The notes under the pieces were generated by a model. It searched no databases, was not told the DNA's origin, and saw only the letters and a list, made by a program, of their open reading frames with translations. Shown piece by piece: positions 22,241-33,558 of a DNA stretch of 64,000 nt. The DNA lies in contig CM047815.1 of the NCBI GenBank assembly GCA_026214975.1, positions 76,475,299 through 76,539,298 on the forward strand, given 5' to 3'. Within the stretch, counting starts at the first letter, position 1. Each line of letters starts with the position of its first letter. The translations under genes and the position numbers were made by a program. This stretch comes from Gentiana macrophylla. Taxonomy: Eukaryota > Streptophyta > Magnoliopsida > Gentianales > Gentianaceae.

Positions 22241-23179
22241 CCAGCTATTTGATGACCTCGTGACGCCATATATTTTTTACTGCTCTGTTTGTTAAAACTT
22301 TTTTAATTCGATGTGGTTGTACCAACTGTTATGCTTTTATTTGTTTGAACTTGTTCTTTTTCGATTCGACCTTGCTGTCTTGGATGTTTTTAATCTGCAT
22401 TTTGATTAGATCAAGCTGGCATTTCGATTAAATCTTTGCTTTTTACTTGAATATCTTATTTTTTGGTCGATCATTCGTCTAGGGTGTAGTCCTTTGGACT
22501 TAATTCCCTTTCAAATATTGCCTTGCGGGGTGTAGTCCTTTGAACTTAATTCCCATGTGGCCCCTCGAAGTGTGGTACGAGTTCATGACTCGTAGTACAC
22601 TTGAGTATGAGTCGACCTAGTTTTGTGCTGCCTTATCGGCTTGACTTGGCTTTGTGGTCGGAGCTCGATTCGACTATCCTGCCTTGTCAGGCTTGTAAAG
22701 ACATCGAATTAAGTAGTCCATACTCGACTGTCGCGCATCGAGGTGTTTATGATCTGGTCGAGTTAGGAATCCACCGTGGGATCATCCGACTGCTTAGCAT
22801 CGTGGCTTACTGGCGTGTCAGAAGTGATATTAGCACTGTCAGTGACTTGGCTTTTTTCACAATTTTCATTTTAACTCCATCGTATCGACGGGTCGTAGCT
22901 CGTAAGTGATATAAGCATTGTCAGTGACTTGGCTTTTTTCACAGTATTTGCCGACCTGGTCGTGTCGAACGACTCTCATGACTGTCGATTTTGCGCTTTT
23001 CTTCTGCCCCTCTTTCCTTTTTTATACGATCTTACAAACATAACGTAATTAAAAAGAATATGTATCGAATAAAAGGCATCGGAATATAATGTCATATCGA
23101 CCTATTACAACTGATGAAAGTAGAACTGCAAAAGTCATGAGATGAAAGATAATATTTAAACAAAGTATTTTCTTTAAAC
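22241..23179. other. Spacer between antisense ORF and integrase end
   Basis: No domain is visible. There are two short direct repeats: 'gggtgtagtcctttg.acttaattccc' (about 22480 and 22530) and 'cagtgacttggcttttttcaca' (about 22840 and 22921). The 102-codon frame at 22601-22909 has no recognisable feature. Confidence 0.6.
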
Positions 23180-24916
23180 ATAATATTTTCTGAGGTTGGT
23201 GGCATGCCAAGTTCGAGGCACTGTGCTTCCATCCGACCTACCCAACTGATACGACCCTTTAGGATGCACCTTTAAGATTTTATATGGACCTTCCCAATTC
23301 GGCTCGAGCTTGCCTATTGGGTCACCTTTTTTGGCTTCATTTTTCCTTAATCGAGGTCTCCTACTTGAAGTATTTGTATTTCACCCTCGCATTGTAATAC
23401 TGTGAAATCTTCCTTTTATAACTGGCCACTCGATATGCCGCCATCTCTCTCTTCTCTTCGACATTATCTTTTTCTTCCTTTAGATCGGCAGCATTAGTTT
23501 CGACGTTGTAAGCCAAAACTCGAGGTGACGCTAGACCGATCTCCGCTGGTATCACTGCTTCGCATCCATAGGCCATGGCAAAAGGAGTCTCTTGAGTAGC
23601 TGAATTGGGTGCTGTTCGATATGACCACAATATCTTGGGCAACCGAGCCGCCCAATCTCGACCTTTCGCTTCCAACCTTCTTTAACCCAAACTTGAGTTG
23701 CTGTTTGTTCTGCTCGACCATGTCCCATTGGGTGAGGTCGGGCCACCGATGTCGTCCTGTGCTCGATCTTGAATTCTTTCAACCAATTCTGCACACGGTC
23801 ATCCAGAAATTGAGTCCCATTATCCGATACCAGATATTTGGGAATTCCAAACCTACACAAAATGTTCTCCCAGAGAAACTTCTTGATGGTCTGAGCCCTG
23901 ATGTCGGTTAGAGCCTTGGCCTCGACCCATTTTGTGAAATAATCGACAGCGACTACAACATATTTGAAATTGCCCGGGGCTCGAGGTAAAGGTCCCACTA
24001 TATCGACCCCCCATTCATCGAAAGGCCATACCGACTCGATGGCACTCATTTCTCGTGCTTGCTGGTGAGTTACTACATCATGTACCTGGCAGGCTCTGCA
24101 ACTCATAACTAATCGATTTGCATCTTTTTGCATGGATGGCCAGAAATAGCCTGCTAGCTTGCATTTTCTTGCTAACATCCGAGCTCCGCAATGATTACCG
24201 CAAATTCCTCGGTGTATTTCTTCGAGCAGATATGCCCCTTCATCTTCCGATGCACGTCGTAGCCAAGGTGTTACAAACGATTTTCGATAAAGCACATAGT
24301 CGAATAGGGCATACCTCGAGGCTTGTAGCCTGATTTTTCTGGCCTGAGACTTATCAGGTGGGAGAACTCCATCTTTTAAAAATAACGCTATCGGATCCAT
24401 CCATGTCGATCCTTGAACTACTGGTTGCACGTCGACCTCGTTATAGCTTCGTTCTGCTAGCATCTCGACCAGGACTTTCCTCCTAGATTTAAAATTTGAT
24501 GCGAGCTTAGACAGAGCATCGGCTCGTTTGTTTTCACTCCGGGGCACCTGCTCAATGCGAACCGTTTTGAATTTCGACATTAATCCCTGAACGACTTTTA
24601 CGTAACTTTTCATTGATTCTTCCTTTGCTTCGTACTCTCCCAGAATATGATTCACTACAAGTTGAGAGTCACTGTAAACCAAAAGATTCTCGACCCCCAA
24701 CTTCGATGCTAGTCTCAAGCCTGTGATCATTGCCTCATACTCAGCTTCGTTGTTCGTGGCTTTGAACTCGAATCGGAGTGCATACGGGAACTCTTCCCCT
24801 TTTGGACTAACCAATAATAAACCAGCTCCAGCTCCTTCTTTACTTGAGGCACCATCGACATGGATGGTCCATTGTTGTTCTGAGGATTGCTTTTCTTGTT
24901 CCAACTGAATTGACAA
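23180..24916 (-). pseudogene. Tat-like RNase H and integrase (one frameshift)
   Basis: The main frame (24916-23552) opens with RNase H: VDGASS (D21), NNEAEYEA (E57/E59), YSDSQ (D83) and KRADALSK (D133). Integrase follows with a zinc-binding part (H235, H242, C273, C276), then VDIVGPLP (D305), SDNGTQF (D365) and GRAEQ (E403), the D-D-E triad. Near 23680 the frame changes; the rest continues from 23675 with WSYRTAPNSATQETPF and runs to about 23180 (GKLEPNWEGPYKI and NLRKYY-like sequence). The RNase H directly before integrase fits the second (archaeal-type) RNase H of Tat elements. A degraded first RNase H probably lies at 24917-25291. Confidence 0.82.
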
Positions 24917-25291
24917 TCCTTACGCTATGAAATCCGCTAGAGCTTGACCTCTTAATGGTATGTGAGAGGTAGAAACTCGATATCGTATTCACTAGCTCGA
25001 CAACCCACTTGCCAATCGACCCGATGTCTCGGGCTTAGCTAGAATCGCTTTAGAGAAGTTTGGTTGGTGACCACAATGGGGTGTGCTTGGAAGTATGGTT
25101 TTAGTTTCCTTGATGCATGAACCAAACTTAATGCCAATTTTTCAAAGGTGTATATCCGATCTCGACCCCATGCAATGCCTTACTTACAAAATAAATCGGG
25201 ATTTGCCCCTGGTCCCTTCTCTCGAACTAAAATCGCTCCACAAATCTTCGCAAATTGCCGAGATAAACTAAAAGTTTTCTCCTTCTCAAGG

Positions 25292-26787
25292 TTAGGGCAA
25301 ATATGTCGGCAAATCGAGATAAATACATTTTCGGATCGTCGAACGCTTTTTGACACTTCTCATCCCACTGGAACGGACTCGCTTTTTCAATATCTTAAAG
25401 AAGGCGGGGCCCTGCGGGGTCGATATCGACAAGAAGCGATTGAGGGCGGCCATCCGACCCGTCAATCGTTGCATCTCCTTTACGTTACGAGGTTCGGGCA
25501 TGTTTTTCAGAGCTTCGATCTTATCTGGATTGGCACGAATCCCGTCCCTTGATATCATATAGCCCAAGAATTTTCCAGATCGAACACCGAAGGTACACTT
25601 CTTCGGGTTAAGCTTCATTTTTACTGCGCGCAACACCTCGAACACTTCCCTGAGATCGACAAGAAACTGTTCCATGGACTTGCTCTTGATCAATAAATCA
25701 TCAACATAAACCTCCATATTTCAACCTATCTGTCTCTCAAAGATCTTATTGACGGCCCTCTGATAAGTGGCCCCTGCATTCTTCAAACCAAACGGCATTG
25801 TTACAAAGCAAAAAGTACCAAATTCAGTGACAAACGCGGTTTTCTCCGAGTCCTGAGGGTCCATAAAGATTTGATAGTATCCCCTGTACGCATCGAGAAA
25901 ACCGAAAACTTCGAAGCCTAAAGTCGAATCGACCAACTGATCAATTTTTGGAAGAGGATATGAATCTTTGGGGCATGCTTTATTGAGATCTGTAAAATCG
26001 ACGCACATCCGCCAGCTTTGATCAGGCTTCCTGACTAACACGGGATTGGCTAACCACTCTGGGTATAATACCTCCTTCACGATCCCAGCAATCAACAACT
26101 TGTCAACTTCTTTCTTCACCGCTTTTTTATTTCAGTGCAAGATTTCTCTTCTTTTGCCGTATCGGCTTCTTTTTTGGGTCGACGTTAAGGCGGTGTACTG
26201 CCACATTTGCCGACAAACCCGGCATGTCATCTGCCTTCCAAGCAAAAACGTCTTGATATTCCGCTAGAGGTCGACCAGGGGCTTGCCTATCGGGTGTGGC
26301 ATCCACTTCCCGACTGGACCCCTGGTCCTCCTCTTCATTCCGACACAAACCTCTTCCGTCGGATCGACGGATACCCGGCTTTCGATCCTCTTCCTCTTAC
26401 GTATCAATTCCTCAATCGAAACTTGTCCAACTCCTTTCCTCTTTGTCGTGACCAAACTACAATTTACGCCACCTCGATGTCTCCTTTTACTTCATGGGTT
26501 CCATACCAAAGTGGGAACTTCATCTTTGTTGTGGAATGTCGAGATGACGTCCCTAAGATCGTATAAGCGCAGCCGACCTAGTATCGCGTTATATCCTCGA
26601 CGGGGCCTTGACCACGACATAGGTCATCTCCATGGTTCGGCCCTTTTCTCCGTCTCCGACTGTTGTTAACAAACTAATCGATCCGGCGGGGTGGATGGCC
26701 CGCCTGTGAATCCAAACAAAGGAGTAGACAACAGTATAATGTCTTCATCTTTCACCATAGCTTTGAAAGCCGAATAGTAGAGAATAT
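25292..26787 (-). pseudogene. Tat-like protease and reverse transcriptase (stop and frameshift)
   Basis: The protease begins at the gag end. The D-S-G active site is split by two extra bases near 26800, after which ILYYSAF and related protease sequence reads in another frame. The reverse transcriptase reads from 26119 (VDKLLIAGIVKEV, WRMCVDFTDLNKACPKD, FLDAYRGYYQI, MPFGLKNAGATYQ). One in-frame TGA near 25722 lies just before MEVYVDDLL. This fits CGA changed to TGA, a CpG transition, since Arg is usual at this site. YVDD itself is intact. The frame runs on to about 25292, through the connection domain (TGRMAALNRF), then degrades. Confidence 0.82.
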
Positions 26788-28619
26788 TTACGGCGCTTCC
26801 ACTTTATCGACACAAACCCTTTTAATCCGACCTCGACTTATGACTGCTTCGATCACCAACCCTTCGCTATGACTATGGGAACTCGGAATATCATCTTTTG
26901 GCCCGTAGCCCACTTCCGTAGTAAATCTCAACTTCTTCGATTCTCTTGATCTATCTGAAGGATGTCGACTCGATCGAGGTCTATCTGATTCATGCTCTGC
27001 AACAATTGTGTTTACGTCATACCCGGCGCGATTATCACGGTGGGGGTCTCGATTCTGATCTTCTCGATGGTCATCACGGCGATTATCTCGGTATGCTGGC
27101 TCAGCCGACCTGTCTCGACGATTTCGATTATCACGACGCGGGGATCGATCCTTCTTTCCATTATAAGTCTTCCTCTTGTACTCTCGACGGCCTTTTGGCT
27201 CGTCCTTTTCTGACCTGTCAATCACCTCATCCAATCGACCCTCTTGAATGCAGGCGTCGATATCCCTCTTCAGATCGAAACATTCCTCCGTGTCGTGCCC
27301 CACGTCTCGGTGATAGTCGCAATACTTATGAGTGTTCTTCCTTTTCTCCGGGTCTTTGGACATCGGCTTGGGTGTCCGGGCGATGTTCTTTTTGATCATA
27401 ATCGCTAATACCTCACCTCGAGACCGGTTGAGGGGTATAAAGTCTCGATCTTTGATTCCCTTTTTCCAAGCCGATCCGATATCGGAGTCGCCGATCGATC
27501 AAACACGTTGGTCTTGCTTTCTTCATTCCGACCCGTAGGTGACCCTTGGTGCGGCTTCGAGTCGCTTCGAATTGAGGGCCAAGTGAAATGGTGTGCAAGC
27601 GCCTTCGCCTCTTCACCTTGGCAAAACTTATGGACTATGTTCACACATTCGTCCATGTCACTCGGCATCTTCTTAGACAACTTGTCATACAACTTCATAT
27701 TTCGCAAACCTCCAACGAAGGCATTAACTTGCAATGCATCACTGGCATTATGCACTTTCATGGCCTCGAGATTATAACGCCTCATAAAATCGATAGTGGT
27801 TTCTCCTTTCTCCTGCTTGATGTTCATAAGGTGGGTAGCACTAAGGTGGAACTTCTTGTTCCCGATAAAAGCGTCTCTGAACTTCTGTCCCAACTGTAAA
27901 AAACTTGAAATCGACCCGGGCCGTAGCTTATGAAACCACTCCCGACCTCGACCCGTGAGCAACGTGTCGAAAGCGCGACACTTCATTGCGTCATTAGCGT
28001 TTCTCAATCTCATCAAAGATATGTATCGATATAGATGGTCCTCTGGGTCCGTAGTACCGTCATAGGGTTCCATCTTGGGTGGTTTGAACGACTCAGGCAT
28101 CATATATATCTCTATCTCGGGACTAAATGGTGATTCGAGCCATTCTGTGACCGGTTCCTTGCCTACGATGCGATTAAACTCGTTTCGGATACTCTCTTCG
28201 ACCTGATGCACTTGCCTTTCTTGTCCATGATGCTTGTGGGCGTTAGTCACGCTGATTTCAATCGCACCTTCCTCGCATTCTTCTTGGGGGTCGACAGGCC
28301 TCTTCCCCCTAGCATTATCAATTTTTTTACGACCCGGTGGGTCTAATAAGTGTTCTCCAGGAGGATTACAGATTCCCTTACCAATAAATGCCGACGCCAC
28401 CACCCTTTTCAGGGCTTCTTCGTCTAAAGATGCTAAGTGATCTGCCATATCTTGCAGATGGGGAGGAAGCTGAGGCCTGGGTGGATCTGCAGCTGCGGGT
28501 CTAGATCCAGTAGGGACTTCTTGAATCTGAGATGGAACCCCTACTGGGTCCTTGTCCGTCTGTTCTTCGACCTGCGGGTTCTTGCTATTCGTCATCTTCT
28601 TTCTTGCTGGTGGAACCAT
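26788..28619 (-). pseudogene. Tat-like gag (one frameshift)
   Basis: The start ATG is at 28619, shortly after the primer site. The capsid-type retrotransposon gag domain covers the middle (MEPYDGTTDPEDHLYRY, MKCRAFDTLLTGRGREWF, FINAFVGGLR-like region). The first frame stops at 27405, and the remainder reads from 27399 in a shifted frame. The zinc knuckle follows (KYCDYHRDVGHDTEECFDLK), then an Arg/Asp-rich basic stretch. The product would coat RNA in virus-like particles. The break near 27410 removes the RNA-binding part from the capsid part. Confidence 0.82.
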
Positions 28620-28651
28620 TGCGAGATCTTTACCAACTCACCGGTAGAAGG

Positions 28652-28668
28652 CCCTCCTTCTAGCGCCA
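28652..28668 (-). promoter_or_regulatory. Tat-type primer-binding site
   Basis: On the minus strand, 'tggcgctagaaggaggg' lies two bases inside the 5' LTR (28671-29193). It is a typical Tat-group Gypsy primer site. Confidence 0.8.
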
Positions 28669-28670
28669 AA

Positions 28671-29193
28671 TGACGATGCTAAATTACGCACCACCGGTAA
28701 ATCAGGGCCACGTGTAATCTAAGGGTGAGCTGTAAAGGGGTCGAATGGCTGAGTTTTTTAGGAAAGATAGTGTTTTTAGGTGGTTTATGGCTGAGTCCAA
28801 GAATGTATCTTGGATTGCCTACGTATCCTGTCTTATGTCCAGGAATCAAGCCTTACGTAGTTCCTGGAATGATGTATTTATAGGTACATGTCCTTCCTCT
28901 GCCCTAAATTTAGGGCGGTTTGGTACATTGGCATAAATACCCTTAAATGGGCCTTGCCTTCCTGCCCAAGCAACCTACTGGATGGTGGGCCCGGGTATCT
29001 GGACGGGAAGGCTCCGTCTCGACCCGATACATGCCGACATGGGTAACCGAGGTTAGACACTAGAAGAATCTGCCGGTGACTGCGGGTGCGTATCGTATCG
29101 ATCCGATACTCCTGTACTTAATATAGACTTCTCCATGTGCCAGCTGGACCAATCACATTGTTCCACGTGGAGGGGTGAAATCCCATATCGTCA
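28671..29193 (-). repeat. 5' LTR of Tat-like element
   Basis: 523 bp, four substitutions from the left copy. One substitution changes the TATA-like word: 'tataaatac' in the left LTR (about 19500) reads 'cataaatac' here (about 28932). Confidence 0.92.
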
Positions 29194-29204
29194 GTAGGCT
29201 TTCG

Positions 29205-29400
29205 GATAAAACAAGTAAACTTGCTGGCCTTTCTAGAGGCACCAGGAGTAGAGGGTACTCTTGTTGGATAACTTTGCTGGCCATTAAAGGGCACCAGGAG
29301 TAAAGGGACTTCACAAGTGGATAACTCTGCTGGCCCAAGGGCACCAGGAGTAGAGGGACTCTACAGTTGAATAACTCCGTAGGTTCACAAGACCCAAAGT
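29205..29400. repeat. Short tandem repeat inside the solo LTR
   Basis: Three to four imperfect copies, about 55-70 bp each, of 'ggataact..gctggcc...gggcaccaggagtagagggact'. They lie wholly in the right part of the interrupted solo LTR. The 104-codon minus frame here is a by-product. Confidence 0.75.
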
Positions 29401-30262
29401 ACGGAGGGACTTCGCCGAATGCGTATACTATCGGGACTAGCCCGTGGCTATTGGTGTGATCCACCAATAAGTTGAACCCAGATGTCTCGTGGTGGGCAGC
29501 ACCATGCGTAGTGCCCTAGAATGCAGATGTAACAAAGATAAGTTAAGTTAGAAACAGTTAGTCATGACATGTTGATGGACATGAAGTGATCCCTAGATTG
29601 AGTCGGTCTCATAAAGATAACTATTATAATAAAACTTGTTAAAGAGCCTTAATTAATCTGTAGCTTCTTCCTCTTATGGAGTACTTTGTACTTACCTCAA
29701 ATGCATTGTTTCTCTATGTGTTTGGGGGAGAGAAGATGAACAGGTATATCCGGAGTTCGAGGCAGGCTTTGATGACGACGTTTGAGGACGCCGGAGTTGA
29801 AGCATTTTCTTTTTGTTATTTACCTTATTATACTATAGACTTGTCGTTTCTTTGGGAAAGTTCTTGTAATTTCTTTAGTTTCTTTTAGAGGATTTCGTAC
29901 GTCGTTTGGTTTTCGGTTGGTTTTCCAATGTAATAAATGTTACATTTCTATCTTTAGTATTTTGAGTTCTTTTCATAATAGCACTTATGGAGTTTGCCGA
30001 GTCTTTTGAGCTTCCGTTTTGCTAAACTCGATACGACGTAGTAGAGGCTTACGTGTAATATTAGATTTATTTAATATTATACGTGCCGAGCGTTTCGTTT
30101 CCGGATAAGGACTCGGTATTCGGGAGCGGGACGTTACAATAATACAAAATCATCAAGAATTATCTAAACCATATTGTAGCATGCAAGTATAAATTAGAAG
30201 CTTGAGTTGGAGAATTTTCGAAGTAAAACATCTTTTCCATATAATATATACAAGTGTTGACA

Positions 30263-30749
30263 ATGATGAAGAAGGAGATTACCATTGCTTTACTAATGCT
30301 TATGATTATGGCTACTGTAATTTCAGCACGAACACGAGCACCGACACCAACACTAGCACCAGATAGTGTTATTGTAAATCTTATTTCTAATAAAGATTTT
30401 CAAAAATGTTACCCGCAATTCGTAATCGCTTGCGTAAGTGTCGGAGCAGGGGCGGACCAAGCATTGTAGGGTTGGGGTGCATGGACCCACTCAAATTTCC
30501 GGGCGAAGTTATTAATATACCCTTTTAATAATATTAAAACTGTGTATGTATATTATTTCAGATAATTATTCATGTAATTTCTATTTAGTTGAACTGGTTT
30601 GAAGCCTGAACACATATCCTAAAGTCATGGGTTCAAAATTTGGCTCTTGCACCCACTGGAAATATTTCCTGGGTCCGCCACTCGGAGAGGATGTGAACCC
30701 GGCATGTATCAAAGATTGTTTACCATTTTGTAAAAACAATGGAAATTAA
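30263..30749 (+). pseudogene. Small secreted Cys-rich peptide gene, interrupted by a MITE
   Basis: ATG at 30263 (a second Met codon follows) opens a Lys-rich then hydrophobic signal peptide (IALLMLMIMATVISA) and a Thr/Pro-rich spacer. After two Cys codons (residues 49 and 57), the frame meets a 236-bp MITE at 30447 and stops at about 30469. After the MITE and its cggag repeat, the same frame continues from 30688 with three Cys spaced C-x3-C-x3-C and ends at TAA 30747-30749. The interrupted gene would encode about 81 residues with five Cys. I cannot name the family; thionin-like or other plant Cys-rich secreted peptides are possible. A tataat-rich stretch (30240) precedes it. Confidence 0.6.
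30447..30682. mobile_element. MITE inside the Cys-rich peptide gene, 236 bp
   Basis: It begins CAGGGGCGGACC and ends GGGTCCGCCACT (inverted ends sharing ggcggacc). It is flanked by the direct repeat cggag (30442-30446 and 30683-30687). The ends look hAT-like, though hAT elements usually give 8-bp duplications, so the superfamily is uncertain. Confidence 0.7.
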
Positions 30750-30939
30750 TGAGTTATATAAAAAATTCGTCTTCTTATTTGTTTGATTTTTCTTTAATTT
30801 CAAACATACCTATATACATATCATTCCCTATATGTGTGTATGTTTTTCTATTTGAATACATGTCAGAGTGGTTGTGATAATAACATTATTTTACTATGTA
30901 TATATGGGAGCAATACTATACAACACAACATTTTTTTGC

Positions 30940-31350
30940 ACAATTGATCATTTAAAGGTCCAGCATAACCAAAAGTGTAAAAGTGTGTTGCGTCTGTCAC
31001 TTGTTACGACACAACCGTTACAGCAGTAGTATCACCTTATCTATATAATGCTTTTCAGAAAACCTTATAGTAACAAATGGAAGATAAGATGAATTTAGTC
31101 AATACTGTTATTTTTTCACACCCTAGAAGTGTGCCTTCACAACTTCACATTGGTTTTGGCCAAATTTCATATAGACAGATCGTAACACGTGATTCAATCA
31201 TGGTTTGATATTTGGTGCTGCAATTTGATGTCTGGTTTTAAGTGATCGTCAAATTGCCTTTTTTACAGAATCGTCAATATTTCACTTCACCGTAGGAATT
31301 ACAGGTGAGTGCTTATTGCAAAGGATCTGAGCTCATTTTTTGAATCCTTG
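30940..31350. repeat. Diverged direct repeat, copy 1 (copy 2 at 31935-32415)
   Basis: Copy 1 and copy 2 share long collinear stretches, such as 'ggaagataagatgaatttag', 'cctagaagtgtg.cttcaca' and 'cgtagga.ttaca'. They also share 'gagctcattttttgaatc'. Their spacing is about 1.0 kb. Copy 2 has an extra 75 bp or so near 32240. No coding content is visible. Confidence 0.75.
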
Positions 31351-31934
31351 GGGTTGGTTTTGTCTTTTCACATATTCTGTTTATTTTTTCGTCGCTATTT
31401 CTCACTGGGCTTAAAAACTTTGATAGTTTGTATTCTTTTTCTAGCATCTTGTGCTAGGGAAAAATAGACTCACCAATAAACTTAACAATTCTGTGCATTC
31501 GTAACATCTAAAATTGAAATATAAATAAATAAATAAATAATTTAATATAAAGCGTAGATAAATGCTTGTCTTTGATTTTTTTTTTTTAATGAGCATGTCC
31601 AAGCTTGTTCGTTTAACAAACGAGCTAGACTTTGTGGTTAAGCTAGACTCGTTAAGTGCTAAAACCCGGCTTGTTTGTGCAAAAATAAGCGAATTCAAAC
31701 AAGTTTTTCTCCATCTTCCTCACCTAGATGAGGATCGAGAATATTATAATACAGTGGTCTTGCCGTCTTGGTTTGAACTACCGGTTTCTTTCATGCAACA
31801 AGGATTAATGTAGGATAGGTGATGCTACAGATACATCAGTTGTGTCACTACAAATGACATAGCACACTCATGGGTGGATCCAGGAATTTATTTCAGTGGA
31901 GTCATCGGAGCAAAAAAAAAATATAATCACAATT

Positions 31935-32415
31935 GAACATGCTAATTAATAGGTCTAGTATAATCAAAAGTGCAAAAACGTACTGTGTCAGTCATTCATT
32001 ACGACACAATCGTCATGATATGTAATAGTATCATCTTTATTTATATATTGCTTTTTATAGTAACAAAAGGAAGATAAGATGAATTTAGGGCAATACTTTT
32101 ATTTTTCACAACCTAGAAGTGTGGCTTCACACCTTCACATTCGTTCTGGACAAGTTTTATATAAGAAGATCGCAACACGTGATCCGATCATGGTATAATA
32201 TTTGGTGTTGCAGTTTGATGTCTGATTTTCGGATAGAGGGTAGTATTCTCTCCACCTTTGCTATGCCATATATATGGTGACAAGATTTTCGGTGATCTAC
32301 AAATATTGATTGTTCAGTCAAATTTTTTGACGGAATCGTCAACTTTTCACTACACCGTAGGATTTACAAGTCAGTGCTTACTGCATGGGAATCGAGCTCA
32401 TTTTTTGAATCATTG
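31935..32415. repeat. Diverged direct repeat, copy 2
   Basis: Second copy of 30940-31350 (see that entry). The segment between the copies holds only short frames and an ataa microsatellite near 31521-31541. Confidence 0.75.
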
Positions 32416-32519
32416 GGATCGTACGAGGGAGGAGATGGGGTAAACAAAAGCAAGGGGTGTGCATAGGTAAGGATATATGGGGTAAGGGGTGAAAAATGGG
32501 AGGGATGATGGTAAGGTAA

Positions 32520-32885
32520 GAGCATCCACTATAACTCTTTTTACCACACTGTGTATATCACATGTGTTTAAAAAATATCACTTTTTTCCACAATGGCTCA
32601 AAAGTACACATTGTGAAAGGAAAAGTGTGGTGGTGGAAGTGGATCTGCCCACTTCACCTTCCACACGTTATGAACATAATCCAAGAAGAAATAGGGACCA
32701 ATGCGCTCTCTCTCGTAGGTTGGAGCTTTCATGCTTGGAGATGCTATTGTGCAGAAGGAGCTATATTTTATTAGTACTGATGGTGCAAGAAAGAGCTATT
32801 GTGCAAAAAGGTGTGGGGAAACCATAAAGTGGATAAAATAGTGTGTTGTAACACACCCACATCCACTTTGCTACATTGGGTGCTC
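32520..32885. mobile_element. PIF/Harbinger-like MITE, 366 bp
   Basis: The inverted ends GAGCATCCACTAT and ACATTGGGTGCTC are flanked by the 3-bp repeat taa (32517-32519 and 32886-32888), the usual PIF/Harbinger target. The 112-codon frame inside (32489-32827) has no domain. Confidence 0.7.
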
Positions 32886-33558
32886 TAATAGCACATGCAA
32901 TAACTTTTAAAAAGACAATATGAACGGGTATTTTTTATTTTTTGTATGAAAAAAGACAATGTCTCTTTTTTATACAACTGTAATAGCTCTTATTTAGACG
33001 TTCTGACTCAAGTCAATGGGGGGTGGGTTGGGGATGTGCTCTTATTCTTTGTATTTTGAAATTTGTAATAAAATTGTATTTTTGTATGGTAATAAAGTGA
33101 GTGCTTGAGAGGGTGTGATGCGACGAAGGATGTGGTAGTATTGCCACGTAAGATAATTTATAGTATTTTAAGAAAAAAAGACATTGTGGATGCTTTTATT
33201 ATTGTATGTGCTATAAGGGTAAGTGACACGTAGGTATTGAGAGGTACGTAAGGCGGAGGGTAAGTGTGAACAGTGGGTAGGTTAGGAATGTATGGTGTGT
33301 AAGGGTAAGGGTGAAGGGTGTTACTGTAAGGGTGGGTAAATAGTTGGTGATGTCTATTTTCATTACATTCGTTCTATCCATTTTCATGTGTATAGAAAGT
33401 AAGCATTTGTCGATACGTTCTAATAACATTTCATTATATCAATTACATTACAACAATACACAAATGGTGTAATAGAATCAACAGTCATTATATTGCACTA
33501 TATCAAAATAAACTTGCACTTTGTTTTAGCTTAGAATAAGTTGAGCAACACATTCATC

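Larger units (their letters stand above)
19240..29193 (-). mobile_element. Tat-like Ty3/Gypsy retrotransposon, nearly complete and young
   Basis: Both LTRs are 523 bp (19240-19762 and 28671-29193) with inverted ends TGACGAT/ATCGTCA. The target duplication is gtagg (19235-19239 and 29194-29198). On the minus strand the order is PBS, gag, protease, reverse transcriptase, RNase H, integrase, a spacer with an antisense reading frame, polypurine tract, 3' LTR. The PBS and the RNase H type just before integrase fit the Tat group. Frameshifts and one nonsense codon indicate that this copy cannot make its own proteins. It sits inside the solo LTR 17778-30138. Confidence 0.92.
17778..30138. mobile_element. 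Solo LTR (Tekay/chromovirus-like) split by a Tat-like element
   Basis: The left part (17778-19239) begins TGTAATATCCCGAC and the right part (29199-30138) ends GGGACGTTACA. The outer ends carry the 5-bp target duplication ataat (17773-17777 and 30139-30143). Without the inserted Tat-like element the LTR is about 2.4 kb. There is no second LTR and no chromovirus domain, so it is a solo LTR. Its right part has a short tandem repeat (29205-29400). Confidence 0.82.

Noticed and set aside
26946..27395. 149-codon plus frame opposite Tat gag
   Set aside because: Shadow of the gag zinc-knuckle and basic region on the minus strand.
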